Both the position numbers and the translations under genes were made by a program. 64,000 bases of DNA from Ascarosepion bandense (lineage: Eukaryota > Mollusca > Cephalopoda > Sepiida > Sepiidae), in the NCBI GenBank assembly GCA_037127315.1, contig JBBBDQ010001456.1, positions 227,001 to 291,000 of the forward strand, written 5' to 3'. The notes beneath the pieces are model-generated. The model saw only the letters and a program-made list of their open reading frames with translations, did no database searches and was not told the origin of the DNA. Below are positions 25,101 to 34,029 of the stretch, in pieces. Within the stretch, counting starts at the first letter, position 1. Every line of letters begins with the position of its first letter.

Positions 25101-26579
25101 TAGCTGTTCTTTCTCAACAATATCCTCATCTTTAAGTAGGATATTAAAATCAGATGCAGAAGCTTCATTGAGCAGTCACTTTGCTGTCAAAATTAGAGGT
25201 AACAGGCTTGGAAAAGACCAAGGCCATTCACTCAATATCAAGTTTTGCAAAGTGTGCCTAGGTTGTTATGGTTGAAAAGATCATGTGATTGGCAGTTGAC
25301 AAGAAAGTTGTGGTTGATATTTAGAGGTTTATTTATTTATTTTTTGAGAGAAGTGGAAAGTGGATCTTGGGTATAAACAAAAATTATATCCAACAATGGA
25401 CTTAACAAAAAGATAGAATTTGGGTACCCCAGAAACCATTTTTACTGATGATCTGTGGCTAAGGTCTAGCTCCTGGTTGCCCACTCACCAGGGTTATTTT
25501 TTTTTTATACACTTAAAGGAAAGGGTGTTTTCTTTTGTTTTTTTTTAAATTGTATGATTAACATTAATGGAAATGGGATAAGAATGGGTAGAATCAGTTT
25601 TATGTGTTTGTTTATATATATATAATCTTAGTGAGGGGAAACAAAAGATCATTACTTAGAACTTCAAACCAAGCATTTCACTATATTATGGGAGCAAAAT
25701 GGTTACTAAGTTTGCTTCCTTTTTTATGGAAGCTTACGAAATAGAAATGATCTACGATTAGACTATAAAATACCAGAGAAGTTGGAGTGTGTTAATAAAA
25801 GGAAAGTTGTAGCTAATGGATGGCATATATAAGCCTATATATATATATATATATAAGCCTATACCTGATCAGTATTGGCTGGGGTCACTATGGAGAAGAG
25901 TATGATGTTTAAAGATCCAAAACCTTGGCTAAGAACATCATTGTTAATTTGTACCAAATCATTGAACAGATTTATTTCACAAAATGAAATGATACCATGT
26001 TCTTGTCTCCAGGCAGAATACATAAAATATTGAGACAAGCCATTACATTATAAAAGGAAAGTCATCTGATGCCTCCATGACTCTGGTCATAGGGACTGTA
26101 CATTTTTTCTCATTAAATATACACATGTACTTCTCCATATTAAATTCACTTTGTAGGGATTTACTCACTTTCCTATAGTGGCAGATCAATTTTACATAGG
26201 ATTTTAATATCTATACATATAGGACAAAGATAAAAATTACCTGCTCTCTGGGATCATTGTCATGCTGGCATCAATATCCACCAACCACTTCTCTTTATAA
26301 GGTTCTGCCACAGAAACCAAGTTTCTCTTATTGAGAATACATGTTATTTGAAATATATGCATATGGTATAATGATATCATGTGTAGAACAATTTTACAGA
26401 GCTTAGATGCACTGGAAAATGTATGCCAAAAAATGTCAGGATGTGGCTAACACAATCTTGTTTAATCTGCAGACAGCATCCACTTATTGAGAATGACTGA
26501 GATGATCGAAAATTCTCAAAGAAAAGCAGGTCAAAAACATGGTCAGTTTACTCAGAATTTTGATTTGGATGTATAACAA
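20951..26579. other. Long AT-rich non-coding stretch
   Basis: No exon or named transposon seen. TA tracts occur at about 22071-22105 and 25833-25856, and poly-T near 24232-24251. A perfect 19-bp-arm hairpin lies at 24079-24121. A 77-codon open frame at 25042-25275 shows no domain and no splice context I would trust. Confidence 0.45.
24079..24121. repeat. Perfect hairpin, 19-bp arms, 5-nt loop
   Basis: Arm CTGAAAAACTAGAACATAC at 24079-24097 and its exact complement at 24103-24121 surround TTTTT. No GAAA box and no U-tract suggest a named RNA. It is probably a small inverted duplication. Confidence 0.9.
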
Positions 26580-26629
26580 ATTGGAAATATATATTAATAA
26601 ATATACATAGTGTTCTATCTTGATAGCAT

Positions 26630-26654
26630 GACTCAGAATTTCATGCATCATCAG
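26630..26654 (-). ncRNA. Hammerhead-like motif (family d, shortened)
   Basis: On the minus strand, CUGAUGA lies at 26654-26648, only a 5-nt remnant of stem II remains (UGCAU), and GAAA is at 26642-26639. Stem III is AUU/AGU around CUG, and H17 is C at 26630. Compared with the copies at 27178 and 45005 it has lost part of stem II, so activity is doubtful. Confidence 0.4.
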
Positions 26655-26860
26655 GTGTATATTACAAAGTGACTATTTAATAGATATGAATTTAACTTCA
26701 CTCAAAATTTAAATTCACTCAGTCTTAAACCATACAAATAACCCTAATCAACTTAACAAAAAAGCAATTAATAATTACATGCTACCATAGAAAAAATACT
26801 TAAATTTTGAGACGCCAATTGATATTCCTCCATATGTTTGCCTCTTTCTTCTTCACTCCT

Positions 26861-26862
26861 TT

Positions 26863-26906
<44 letters not shown>

Positions 26907-26908
26907 TC
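26861..26908. repeat. (TTTC)n microsatellite
   Basis: About twelve uninterrupted TTTC units. It translates as Phe/Leu/Ser repeats and is not coding. Confidence 0.95.
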
Positions 26909-27177
26909 CCCACCACAAATATTACTATCAATAATTATGAATTACACCCCTTTGATTTCATTTCCCTGCATTTTAATTTTTTAATTCTAAAATTTTAATT
27001 TTATGATTTTACTTTTAAAATCTTAATTTTAATTTTTTTATCTCCATATAGTCTTTGTCTATTTAAATTTTACTCTTGTTATAGAAAAACTTTAACCTAG
27101 CTTTATAGTATTTGACTCCCATGAACATCAAGGGAGCTTAAATTCAAATCTATTAACAGTCAGTTTTTAATATACAT

Positions 27178-27210
27178 CTGATGATTGCATAATGCATAAA
27201 ATTCCAAGCC
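27178..27210 (+). ncRNA. Hammerhead-like motif (family d)
   Basis: CUGAUGA lies at 27178-27184, then stem II UGCA-UAA-UGCA flanked by a U-U pair, then AAAA where GAAA is expected. Stem III AUU-CCA-AGC carries one mismatch next to the core, and H17 is C27210. The damaged G12 and the stem III mismatch argue that this copy is dead. Confidence 0.4.
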
Positions 27211-27466
27211 ATGCCATCAACGTAGGAACATATGTATATTTATTAATATATATAAAACAGCTCTTTTCATTCTACATTGAGCATTTATTATTAACACATG
27301 AATAATAATATTATACATGTTTGTACCCTCATATGTATATTTATTAATTTATGTACCTATATATAAAATTAAACTATTTGATTTTTTAGGTGTGATGAGG
27401 CAGCTTGTTTTTCATAACTGCTGAAATAAATTCTGTATTTATAACCATTTAGTTGTGTTGAGCTTT

Positions 27467-27502
<36 letters not shown>

Positions 27503-27506
27503 AGAA

Positions 27507-27540
27507 AAGGTTACAACAATATATATATTGTTGTAACCTT
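27507..27540. repeat. Perfect 34-bp palindrome
   Basis: AAGGTTACAACAATATA is followed directly by its exact complement, immediately right of a TA tract at 27468-27499. It is probably a foldback remnant. Confidence 0.9.
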
Positions 27541-27944
27541 AAAAAGGTTACTGTATAAGTAATCACCAAAACTGAGGTTGGGAATGATAGTATATCAACA
27601 AATTTCTGCAACCTAGGTTGGTTTCAGTCATTCAGTATCTTCATGCGATTTACTATAACTTATTTTTTGTTTTTTTTAAATGCATGAACAGGGATTTTTT
27701 ATGAACAAGCGACTAAAAAACACAGCTAATTGTATTTCTTGGTTTCAAATAATTAAAAACCAAACAAATATACTTACATAAAATATGACATAAAAAATTT
27801 TTTACCTATCAATATCTGAAAAAGGTTTAAAAGAAATGTTAAAATTGGCTAAACAATGTATAGATATACGAACCAGTCATATAAATATAATTCTACATTG
27901 CCAAAAATTCATACGATTCCACAATGGTGAAGCATTTGATGTAC

Positions 27945-28072
27945 TATAGTGGGTTATTCGTTCTAGTGAAATGTAGTTGATATGTTGAAACAGATTAACT
28001 GAATGTGGCCTCGTTAGTAGATAGCCCACTATAAGTTATAAAAGGGGTTATAAAACAAGAAAATCAAATAGA

Positions 28073-28105
<33 letters not shown>

Positions 28106-28440
28106 GATATCAATTATGGTTTTTTAACAAATAAAAGTAATGTCTTTAGGATGGGTTCAAAGGACGTTAAAATGTTTATAGAAATAAATGCTGAAAAGAG
28201 AGTTTGTGTATCTGTATGTGTGAGCATTTGTCAGTTAGGAATGTCTTTGATGTATCTGCTCCATTGGTCAGGTAAGTAGCTCAGGGGACAGCAAAGAAGA
28301 AGGTGAGAGAGAAAGGCAAGGCGAGCATAGTAGATCGTGTGACGAGGTCAAGTGACGTGCTAATTATGCTCGTACTTTCTCAACTGGCAGTGCTTTCTGT
28401 GTCAGCTTTTTATTTAGTCTTTTTAGGTCCCAGCAGGTCA
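27945..28440 (-). repeat. 3' LTR of G1, truncated
   Basis: Matches 30862-31345 closely over its length (TATAGTGGGTTAT start, AGGTCCCAGCAGGTCA end). It lacks the roughly 75-110 bp of LTR that follow AGGTCA in the other two copies (TTTGGGAATTCACACCC...). Its missing side abuts the pol deletion junction. Confidence 0.88.
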
Positions 28441-28444
28441 ACCT

Positions 28445-28640
28445 GTGGGGATAGGTTGATTATCAATCATTTGGTGAAGTGCTGCACCCACCACATAATT
28501 TGAACTGTCTGTTACAAGTTGATAGTTGTTAGCTTCTGAGCTGGGGAAAGCTAGAACCGTTATATTTGATAAGGAGTTTTTTATATTTTCAAAAGATTCG
28601 ATTTCTTCCTTTGTTAAGGTTAAGGATTTTGAATTTTAGT
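28445..28640 (-). pseudogene. RNase H-proximal pol remnant of G1
   Basis: After a frameshift following the RT frame, the minus strand carries codons for TDSSNYVVG-AALHQMIDNQP, the start of the Gypsy RNase H region. The same block is at about 47480-47560 in element G2. It stops at the deletion junction near 28441. Confidence 0.75.
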
Positions 28641-29526
28641 TTAAACATATTTTTTCCGTGAGAGGTAATATAATATTGCTGAAATTTGGCACAAGTTTCC
28701 TATAAAAATTTGCCATTCCGTGGAATCGGCGTAGTGATTTAGAATCGTTTGGTTGAGGAAATTCACTTAATTCATTCAACTTTTTATCACTGGGTTTAAG
28801 ACCATTAGAAGAAATGTGAAAACCTAAAAAGTTTAACTCATTCGCACTAAATATGCATTTGAAGAGACAAATTTTAAAGTCATACTCACTTAGTTTTTGT
28901 AGTACTTGGTCGACATGCTTGGAATGAGTTTCTTCATCTTCTGAGAATATCAGAATATCGTCGATATATACAAAGGTATAATCAGTATCACGGAAGATAT
29001 TGTCCATCATTCTTTGAAAAGTGCATGATGTGTTCCGTAGTCTGAAAGGCATATAGTTGTATTCAAATAACCCGAAAGGGGTAGAGATTGCTGTCTTGCA
29101 GACATCCTCCGGGTGAACTGGTATCTGGTGATAAATAAATGACAGGTCTATCTTTGAAAAGAACTTCTTGTTATGAAGCTTAGAAGACAGGGAATTTATA
29201 TTTAGGACCTGACATCGATCAGTTTTTGTTATGGTATTTAAATGTCTGTAATCACCAACAGGTCTATATGTGCCGTCTGACTTCGGTACCATGTGTAAGG
29301 CTGAACTCCATTCTGAGTTTGAAGGGGAAATTATTCCTGCCTTTAGGAGTTTCTTAAATTCCTCTTTTGCAATTTCACATCTCTGAGCTGAAAACTGTCT
29401 GGCTCTGGAGAAGGTAGGAGGATTGCTACCAGTTTCTATTCTGTGGTATATCTTTGGTTTTGTTACATTCGTGTCGCAATGAGGAGAAATTAAGTTTGGA
29501 TATTTCTCCAGAATTGTTCGTACCAT
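28636..29526 (-). pseudogene. Gypsy reverse transcriptase (G1)
   Basis: An open frame of 296 codons. Landmarks in order are SEWSSALHMVPKSDGTYRPVGDYR, KIDLSFIYHQIPVHPED, the palm motif YIDDILIF with two Asp residues near residue 195-205, LNFLGFHISSNGL and the thumb FHGMANFYRKLVPNFSN. The catalytic core is complete and open in this frame. It runs out of frame before RNase H, and the element has no integrase. The related G2 copy has lost the YxDD region. Confidence 0.9.
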
Positions 29527-29544
29527 TTTGTTAGCATCTTTATT

Positions 29545-29949
29545 CTATACTACATCTATATTCATGATAATAGATGATGGATGTGCAGTGGATTGTCTAT
29601 TAGTCATTTTATCAATTAGTTTGTTGTTCTTGCAGTCCACCGCTAATCCGAAATGGTTTAGGAAATCATATCCTAGGAGTGGCTGAGCAGTTTCGGTTAT
29701 TATAAATGTCCAGGTAAATTCCTGTTTGAGGTTTTGTAGCATGAGATTCAGTACTGTTTGACCTGAGCATTCAATCTTTTGATCATTGGCAGACACTAAA
29801 GAGATATTAGTTGGGTATGTTACAGCTCCATTTAAATATCTCTTTGGAAGTATAGATACGGCAGCTCCTGTATCCACAATAAAATCTAAACTTTGAGCTC
29901 CTAACCGTGCAACTACAATGAGAAGCGGCGAGGAAATGGAACCTAACAT
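29545..29949 (-). pseudogene. Gypsy aspartic protease region (G1)
   Basis: The retroviral-type protease signature FIVDTGAAVSILP lies near residue 23-35, and the second landmark LLGYDFLNHFGLAVD near residue 90-105. The frame is separate from gag and from RT. A linking segment ends in IMNIDVV and a stop directly before the RT frame. In a working element these would be part of one polyprotein. Confidence 0.85.
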
Positions 29950-30040
29950 CTCTCACCTGGTTAGTTTTCCGAAATCTCACGAGGAACTGGTGAAGTTGGG
30001 CGAGAGCTGGGTTGCATTTGAACATTCCGATATTAGGCCA

Positions 30041-30652
30041 TCAGCACCACGGCTTGCAAAATTTTGCATGTTCCGCAAAACATAAATGAGCTCGGCAGAT
30101 TTGGGGTTTTTGGTCCTTTTTGAAAGGGCAAACACTGGTAGTGAATTTTTTTTCACTGTGAGAACAGCCATGTGTCCTTTTTGTTTCATCTTTATTTTGC
30201 TGTCCATCCTTTTGCTTCTCGGAAATCTGTCGAATATATGCGGTGTCTTGTGTATTAAAATATAATAAGTCGTCCGCCATTTTTCCAAGACAATCTGTGT
30301 CTAAATTGACTTGCGCAGCTACTACTGGTTTAATAGAGTGAGGTAGGGCTTGAACGAATTTGTGATGTATGATATCGTCCCCTATGCCAATTCGACCTGC
30401 TAATGACATGAGTTCATTCGGGTATGCTGAGGGACAACCTGTTACTGTCGATGACGACATGAATTTGTCCAGCATCTCTGGTTTTGTTTTTACATAAGCG
30501 CCTGTCAATGCTTCTTTTAGTGCGTCATAGTCCTTTGATTGCAGTATAGTCAGCTGTATATTTCCTACTATGTCCATGGGAAGTGCTGCCAAAATGTTGT
30601 AAAATTTTTGACTGGGCTGTCTAATATTTGCAATATTAAATTGTGCCTCCAT
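30041..30652 (-). pseudogene. Gypsy gag (G1)
   Basis: A 203-codon frame with MEAQFNIANI, KFYNILAALP and a long helical capsid-like region. It ends in a Cys/His cluster (CRAHLCFAEHAKFCKPWC) typical of Mag-like gag tails. Codons upstream of the first Met remain gag-like (FLESNVIF) but contain a TAG where element G2 has TGG (Trp), and further upstream the frame is lost. The true start was therefore upstream and the gene is dead. Confidence 0.82.
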
Positions 30653-30861
30653 TATTGCAAACTAAAATATTACGTTTGATTCAAGGAAGTTTGGAGGTTT
30701 TATCGTAACAGCTTAGATTGGTTGGTTTTGATTTGTTGAAATTTCTTCAGCGTCACTTGCCATGTTTGGTTTGAGTTGAAGAGAAATATTCTATTTTCGA
30801 AAACTTTTTTGTGTGTGTAATTGTATATATGTGTTGAAATCATGTCGGGTAGTCACCAGTT

Positions 30862-31418
30862 TATAGTGGGTTATCTGTTCTAGTGAAACGTAGTTGTATG
30901 TTGAAACAGATTAACTGAATTTAGCCTCGTTAATAGATAGCCCACTATAAGTTATAAAAGGGGTTATAAATCAAGAAAATCAAATTGAATATAGAAACAA
31001 CATTTATATATATATATACAGATATCAATTAAGGTTTTTTTTTACAAATAAAAGTAATGTCTTTAGGATGGGTTCAAAGGATGTTAAAATGTTTATAGCA
31101 ATAAATGCTGAAAAGAGAGTTTGTGCATCTGTATGTGTGAGCGTTTGTTAGTTAGAAATGTCTTTGATGTATCCACTCCGTTGGTCAGGTAAGTAGCTCA
31201 GGGGACAGCAAAGAAGAAGGTGAGAGAGAAAGGCAAGGCGAGCATAGTGGATTGCTTGACGAGGTCAAGTGATGTGCTAATTATGCTCGTACTTTCTGTG
31301 TCGGCTTTTTATTTCGTCTTTTTAGGTCCCAGCAGGTCATTTGGGAATTCACACCCGTATTTAATTCTGGGCTTCCCATTAGATGATAAATAAAATTCAT
31401 ATAGACTCGCGAAAAGGA
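30862..31418 (-). repeat. 5' LTR of G1
   Basis: Runs from TATAGTGGGTTAT (30862) to about CGCGAAAAGG (31418). Its full length is supported by the LTR at 49755-50308. It contains a terminal inverted pair: TATAGTGGGTTAT near 30862 and ATAGCCCACTATA at 30937-30949. The outer boundary is approximate because no target-site duplication was verified. Confidence 0.82.
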
Positions 31419-31639
31419 ATTTGATATTTATTAATTTTTGGTTTTCTGCCGGAACATATGCGTGGAGCCGGGCGTGCAAAGATCAGTTTTGGTCATTTGC
31501 CTTTCGGATCTCTGAAGGCAAACATCCAGTCCCTCGCTTTGCTCAGTATCACCACAGTACCACAAAGCTCATTCGACATAGCCAAAATGTCAGTATTGAT
31601 AGGAACACATATTCTAAGTAAAATTAATTAAATAATCCA
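31419..31639. other. Unrecognised, locally GC-richer segment
   Basis: The segment around 31455-31590 (GGAGCCGGGCGTGCAAAG..., TTTCGGATCTCTGAAGG) is less AT-rich than its surroundings and has a 66-codon open frame at 31421-31621. I do not recognise it. It may be part of another retroposon adjoining G1. Confidence 0.35.
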
Positions 31640-32140
31640 CATAGACACCACTGATTATACAGAGATGATGGATTAATGATAGCACCATACAACAAAAAAG
31701 AATTCATAGAATAAAAAAAATGCTTTTAAAATCCTTCGAAGATCTAGATTTTGAAATAGTAGTTGAAACAAATAAGAAGGTCGTCCAATATTTAGATGTA
31801 GAATTTAATTTACAAACTGGCAGTGTCTCTCCATATATGAAAGTATGTAAACACATGATCTTACCATCCAATAAGCATAATCAAACACATCCATAAAAGA
31901 ATAAAGCACAGGCTATCAAAAAATTTGTCAAACAAAGCAATCTTTTATAAAAAGAAAAAAGATGTGTTAAATATGTGTTAAAGGAATCTGGGCATAAGAA
32001 CAATTTAGAATACAAACCTAATAAAACTCCATCCAAATCTCAGAGATCTCTAAAAGACCATTCTCCATGCAACACCTACAACAATATCCCAAAAGAATTT
32101 GCAACTGCCCCTAAGCAGCTAATAAAAACAACAGCCCATA
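31640..32140 (+). mobile_element. Retroelement RT fragment (YRDDGL type)
   Basis: In shifting frames, YRDDGLMIAPYN, FEIVVETNKKVVQYLDVEFNL, PYMKVCK and LKESGHKNNLEY recall an RT family whose palm motif is YRDDGL followed by ...NFLDVTFNL. I associate it with Penelope-like or related retroelements, but the class is uncertain. Stops and frameshifts throughout. Confidence 0.5.
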
Positions 32141-32149
32141 ATGAGCTGA

Positions 32150-33420
32150 TATAATTTTGGAATAAATTGGATTACCACAAGAAATCATAGCTTTTCCTCA
32201 ATGATCAATCAAAACCCACTGAAACTCTAAAAACATATGTTAATAAACTAATAACTCCTAACAATGCCATTGTAGGATCTCTGAAAATTAACAAAATTAT
32301 TATGATTATCAACTTGGATACTTATATGGTAATGTTAAAATACACAAACCTGATACCCTTTATGTCCTATCATTTCTCAGATTACAACGCCAATATACCA
32401 ATTGTCCAAATTCCTGAATGATACTATCACCTCATACCTATCTACTAATTGTACATTAAGTCAACTCATGAATTCCTTTAGATTCTTAAATCTACAACAC
32501 TAAACCAAGGCACCCTCACATCACTTGACATTGAAAACTTATTTACTAACATCATTAAACTCTGTATATAGACATAATTCAGTCCCATTACCATTAATTC
32601 TAATGCTCTCAAAAAATGTTTGCCCACCTGCACCACCAAAGTTCCTTTCTACATCCATAATAGCAATATTTACACACAAACTAATGAAGTATGGGAAACC
32701 CACTAGGTCCATGCTTCTCTAATTTTTATATGTCCCAGTGAAAAACAGTGTTTAAAAATGTTAATAAACCGAAAATATATGTCTGCTATGTAGATGATAT
32801 TTTCATTTTAGCTGAGAACAAAAACAAAATCAATAACCTTAAAACAATGTTTGAAAAATATTTTGTCCAAAGCTTCACAAATGAGCTTAGCCAAAAAAAT
32901 AAACTCCCATTTCTAAATAAAATGTTTGAAATGTAGCTTTTTGTTTCCATAACCTTTTAGATTGTAGTATTGGTAACCTTAAGTGGTAGGAGTTTAAAAT
33001 CTATCTGTAAAAAAAAATTTCTTTTTAAAGATTTTTAAGTGGTCTTAAACTTTTGATCAGGAGTGTATCTATTATTCAAAATTTAAAACCACTAACATCA
33101 TTGTCAAAAATAACAATTCACCTGCAAGATCTAAACTGCAACAAACTAATATCATTTATGAGTTTATATGTCCTTTGAAGAACTGTGTTCTTGATCAATC
33201 CAAATTTGTAAATAATTACATTGGACGCATCACTATGCAGTTGCTGAGAAGATTAACATTGCACCTCTCAGACCAGAATTCAATTCAATCTCATTTAAGC
33301 ACACATGGAGACCTACCAGACTTTACCCATAACATGCTTGTTAATAACACAAATTTCATAGCATCATCCACATGCAAAAAAAGCTAAAAATTAGAAGTAT
33401 TATTAATAAAAAAAGAAAAT
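32150..33420 (+). pseudogene. Penelope-like element: RT plus GIY-YIG end
   Basis: Fragments run in the order of a Penelope-like ORF: a KYTNLIPF/QITTPIYQLSKFLND-like stretch (about 32340-32420), LTSLDIENLFTNI (about 32515-32555), the palm YVDDIFIL at about 32790, and KLPFLNKM near 32905-32935. After an inserted block (32937-33068) comes the endonuclease: IIYEFICPLKNC and YIGRITMQLLRRLTLHLSD at about 33145-33270, where YIG is the second half of GIY-YIG. It ends near 33400. Frames are broken and the catalytic regions partly lost. The element may be tied to the hammerhead motifs of the window, since such motifs are known from this class. Confidence 0.75.
32937..33068. mobile_element. Short Tc1-type MITE inside the Penelope remnant
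   Basis: The right end AAGTGGTCTTAAACTTTTGATCAGGAGTGTA (33036-33066) is the complement of the common Tc1 terminus that reads TACACTCCTGATCAAAAGTT. The left end, near 32940-33000, is a decayed partner (AAGTGGTAGGAGTTTAAAAT). It separates the RT and GIY-YIG parts of one Penelope frame. Confidence 0.6.
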
Positions 33421-34029
33421 CTAACACTTAATAATATCAATTGCGAACATGGCAATAATGAGCCTACTGTGTTTGGAATATAATACAAGCACTATGCACA
33501 TACATAAACATTAACATATTCAGTCACACGCAAAATAAAATCCATCCTTGTTATATCCAAGTATATATATTAGGTGAATTTTCATTGATACAAGTTTGGA
33601 CAAGGATCAGTGGAAATACTTTAAAGTTTTTTTTTTCTGTATTTTAAACCATTTTATTTTTATTTTCTGATGAAAAATCTTTAACAGAACTTTTATTAGT
33701 TTTTAATAAAATGTGTAGCTATATATATATATAGAGAGAGAGAGAGAGATGTTCATTGTACTTTATATATGGGAACAGGAGCTTTTAAATGTCAAGAATG
33801 GGTTTTCACTGAAGCAGAAATAATTGTCCTTTTCCTTTAAACTTTGAATATAATTATTAATGTTCAGAGGTGAAAAAAGATTTACTAACCAATCTTATTT
33901 TTATTTTCCACTTTTTAATTTTAATTTTTTTAAAATTCTGTTATGCTTGGGGTTTATTAAAGAAAATCAGTCAATTTTTTTTAATCAAACAAAATTTTTT
34001 TTAATCAAACAAAGCAGAACTATCACTGA
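33421..34029. other. No recognised feature
   Basis: AT-rich, with a TA/GA tract at about 33720-33749 and a doubled TTTTTTTTAATCAAACAAA unit near 33975-34010. Confidence 0.45.

Larger units (their letters stand above)
26580..27365. mobile_element. Foldback repeat (family d) with two hammerhead-like motifs
   Basis: The left arm at about 26590-26760 reappears inverted at about 27080-27250. Both contain CATCAGNTGTATATT, an AATAGAT-TGAATTT stretch and the GCATG-CTTGG-like segment. The AT-rich inner part, including CCCTTTGATTTC and CCCTGCATTTTA blocks, is found again inverted at 45130-45260. From 27255 the sequence CAGCTCTTTTCATTCTACATTGAGCA also recurs at 45400 and 59250. A TTTC microsatellite occupies 26861-26908. 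The same composite is present in the SLC20A gene at 44985-45540. Confidence 0.7.
27945..31418 (-). mobile_element. Ty3/Gypsy LTR retrotransposon, internally deleted (element G1)
   Basis: The element runs on the minus strand. The 5' LTR is at about 30862-31418, followed by gag (about 30700-30041), protease (29949-29545), reverse transcriptase (29526-28636) and the start of the RNase H region (to about 28445). It then jumps straight into a 5'-shortened 3' LTR (27945-28440). Integrase is absent. Next to the 5' LTR, the minus strand reads TGGTGACTACCCGAC, a plausible tRNA primer-binding site. The protein order and a Cys/His-rich gag end fit a Mag-like Gypsy, by inference. The LTRs differ at several positions per 100 bp, so the insertion is not very recent. 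Confidence 0.88.

Noticed and set aside
25042..25275. 77-codon frame as a small gene
   Set aside because: No motif, no convincing splice or promoter context, and single occurrence in AT-rich DNA.
28303..28503. 66-codon plus-strand frame
   Set aside because: It lies in the truncated LTR of a minus-strand Gypsy element and crosses the deletion junction. Chance frame.
27945..31418. Infectious endogenous retrovirus
   Set aside because: Gag, protease and RT are Ty3/Gypsy-like, no envelope gene is seen, integrase is deleted and gag has a premature stop. It is a dead LTR retrotransposon.
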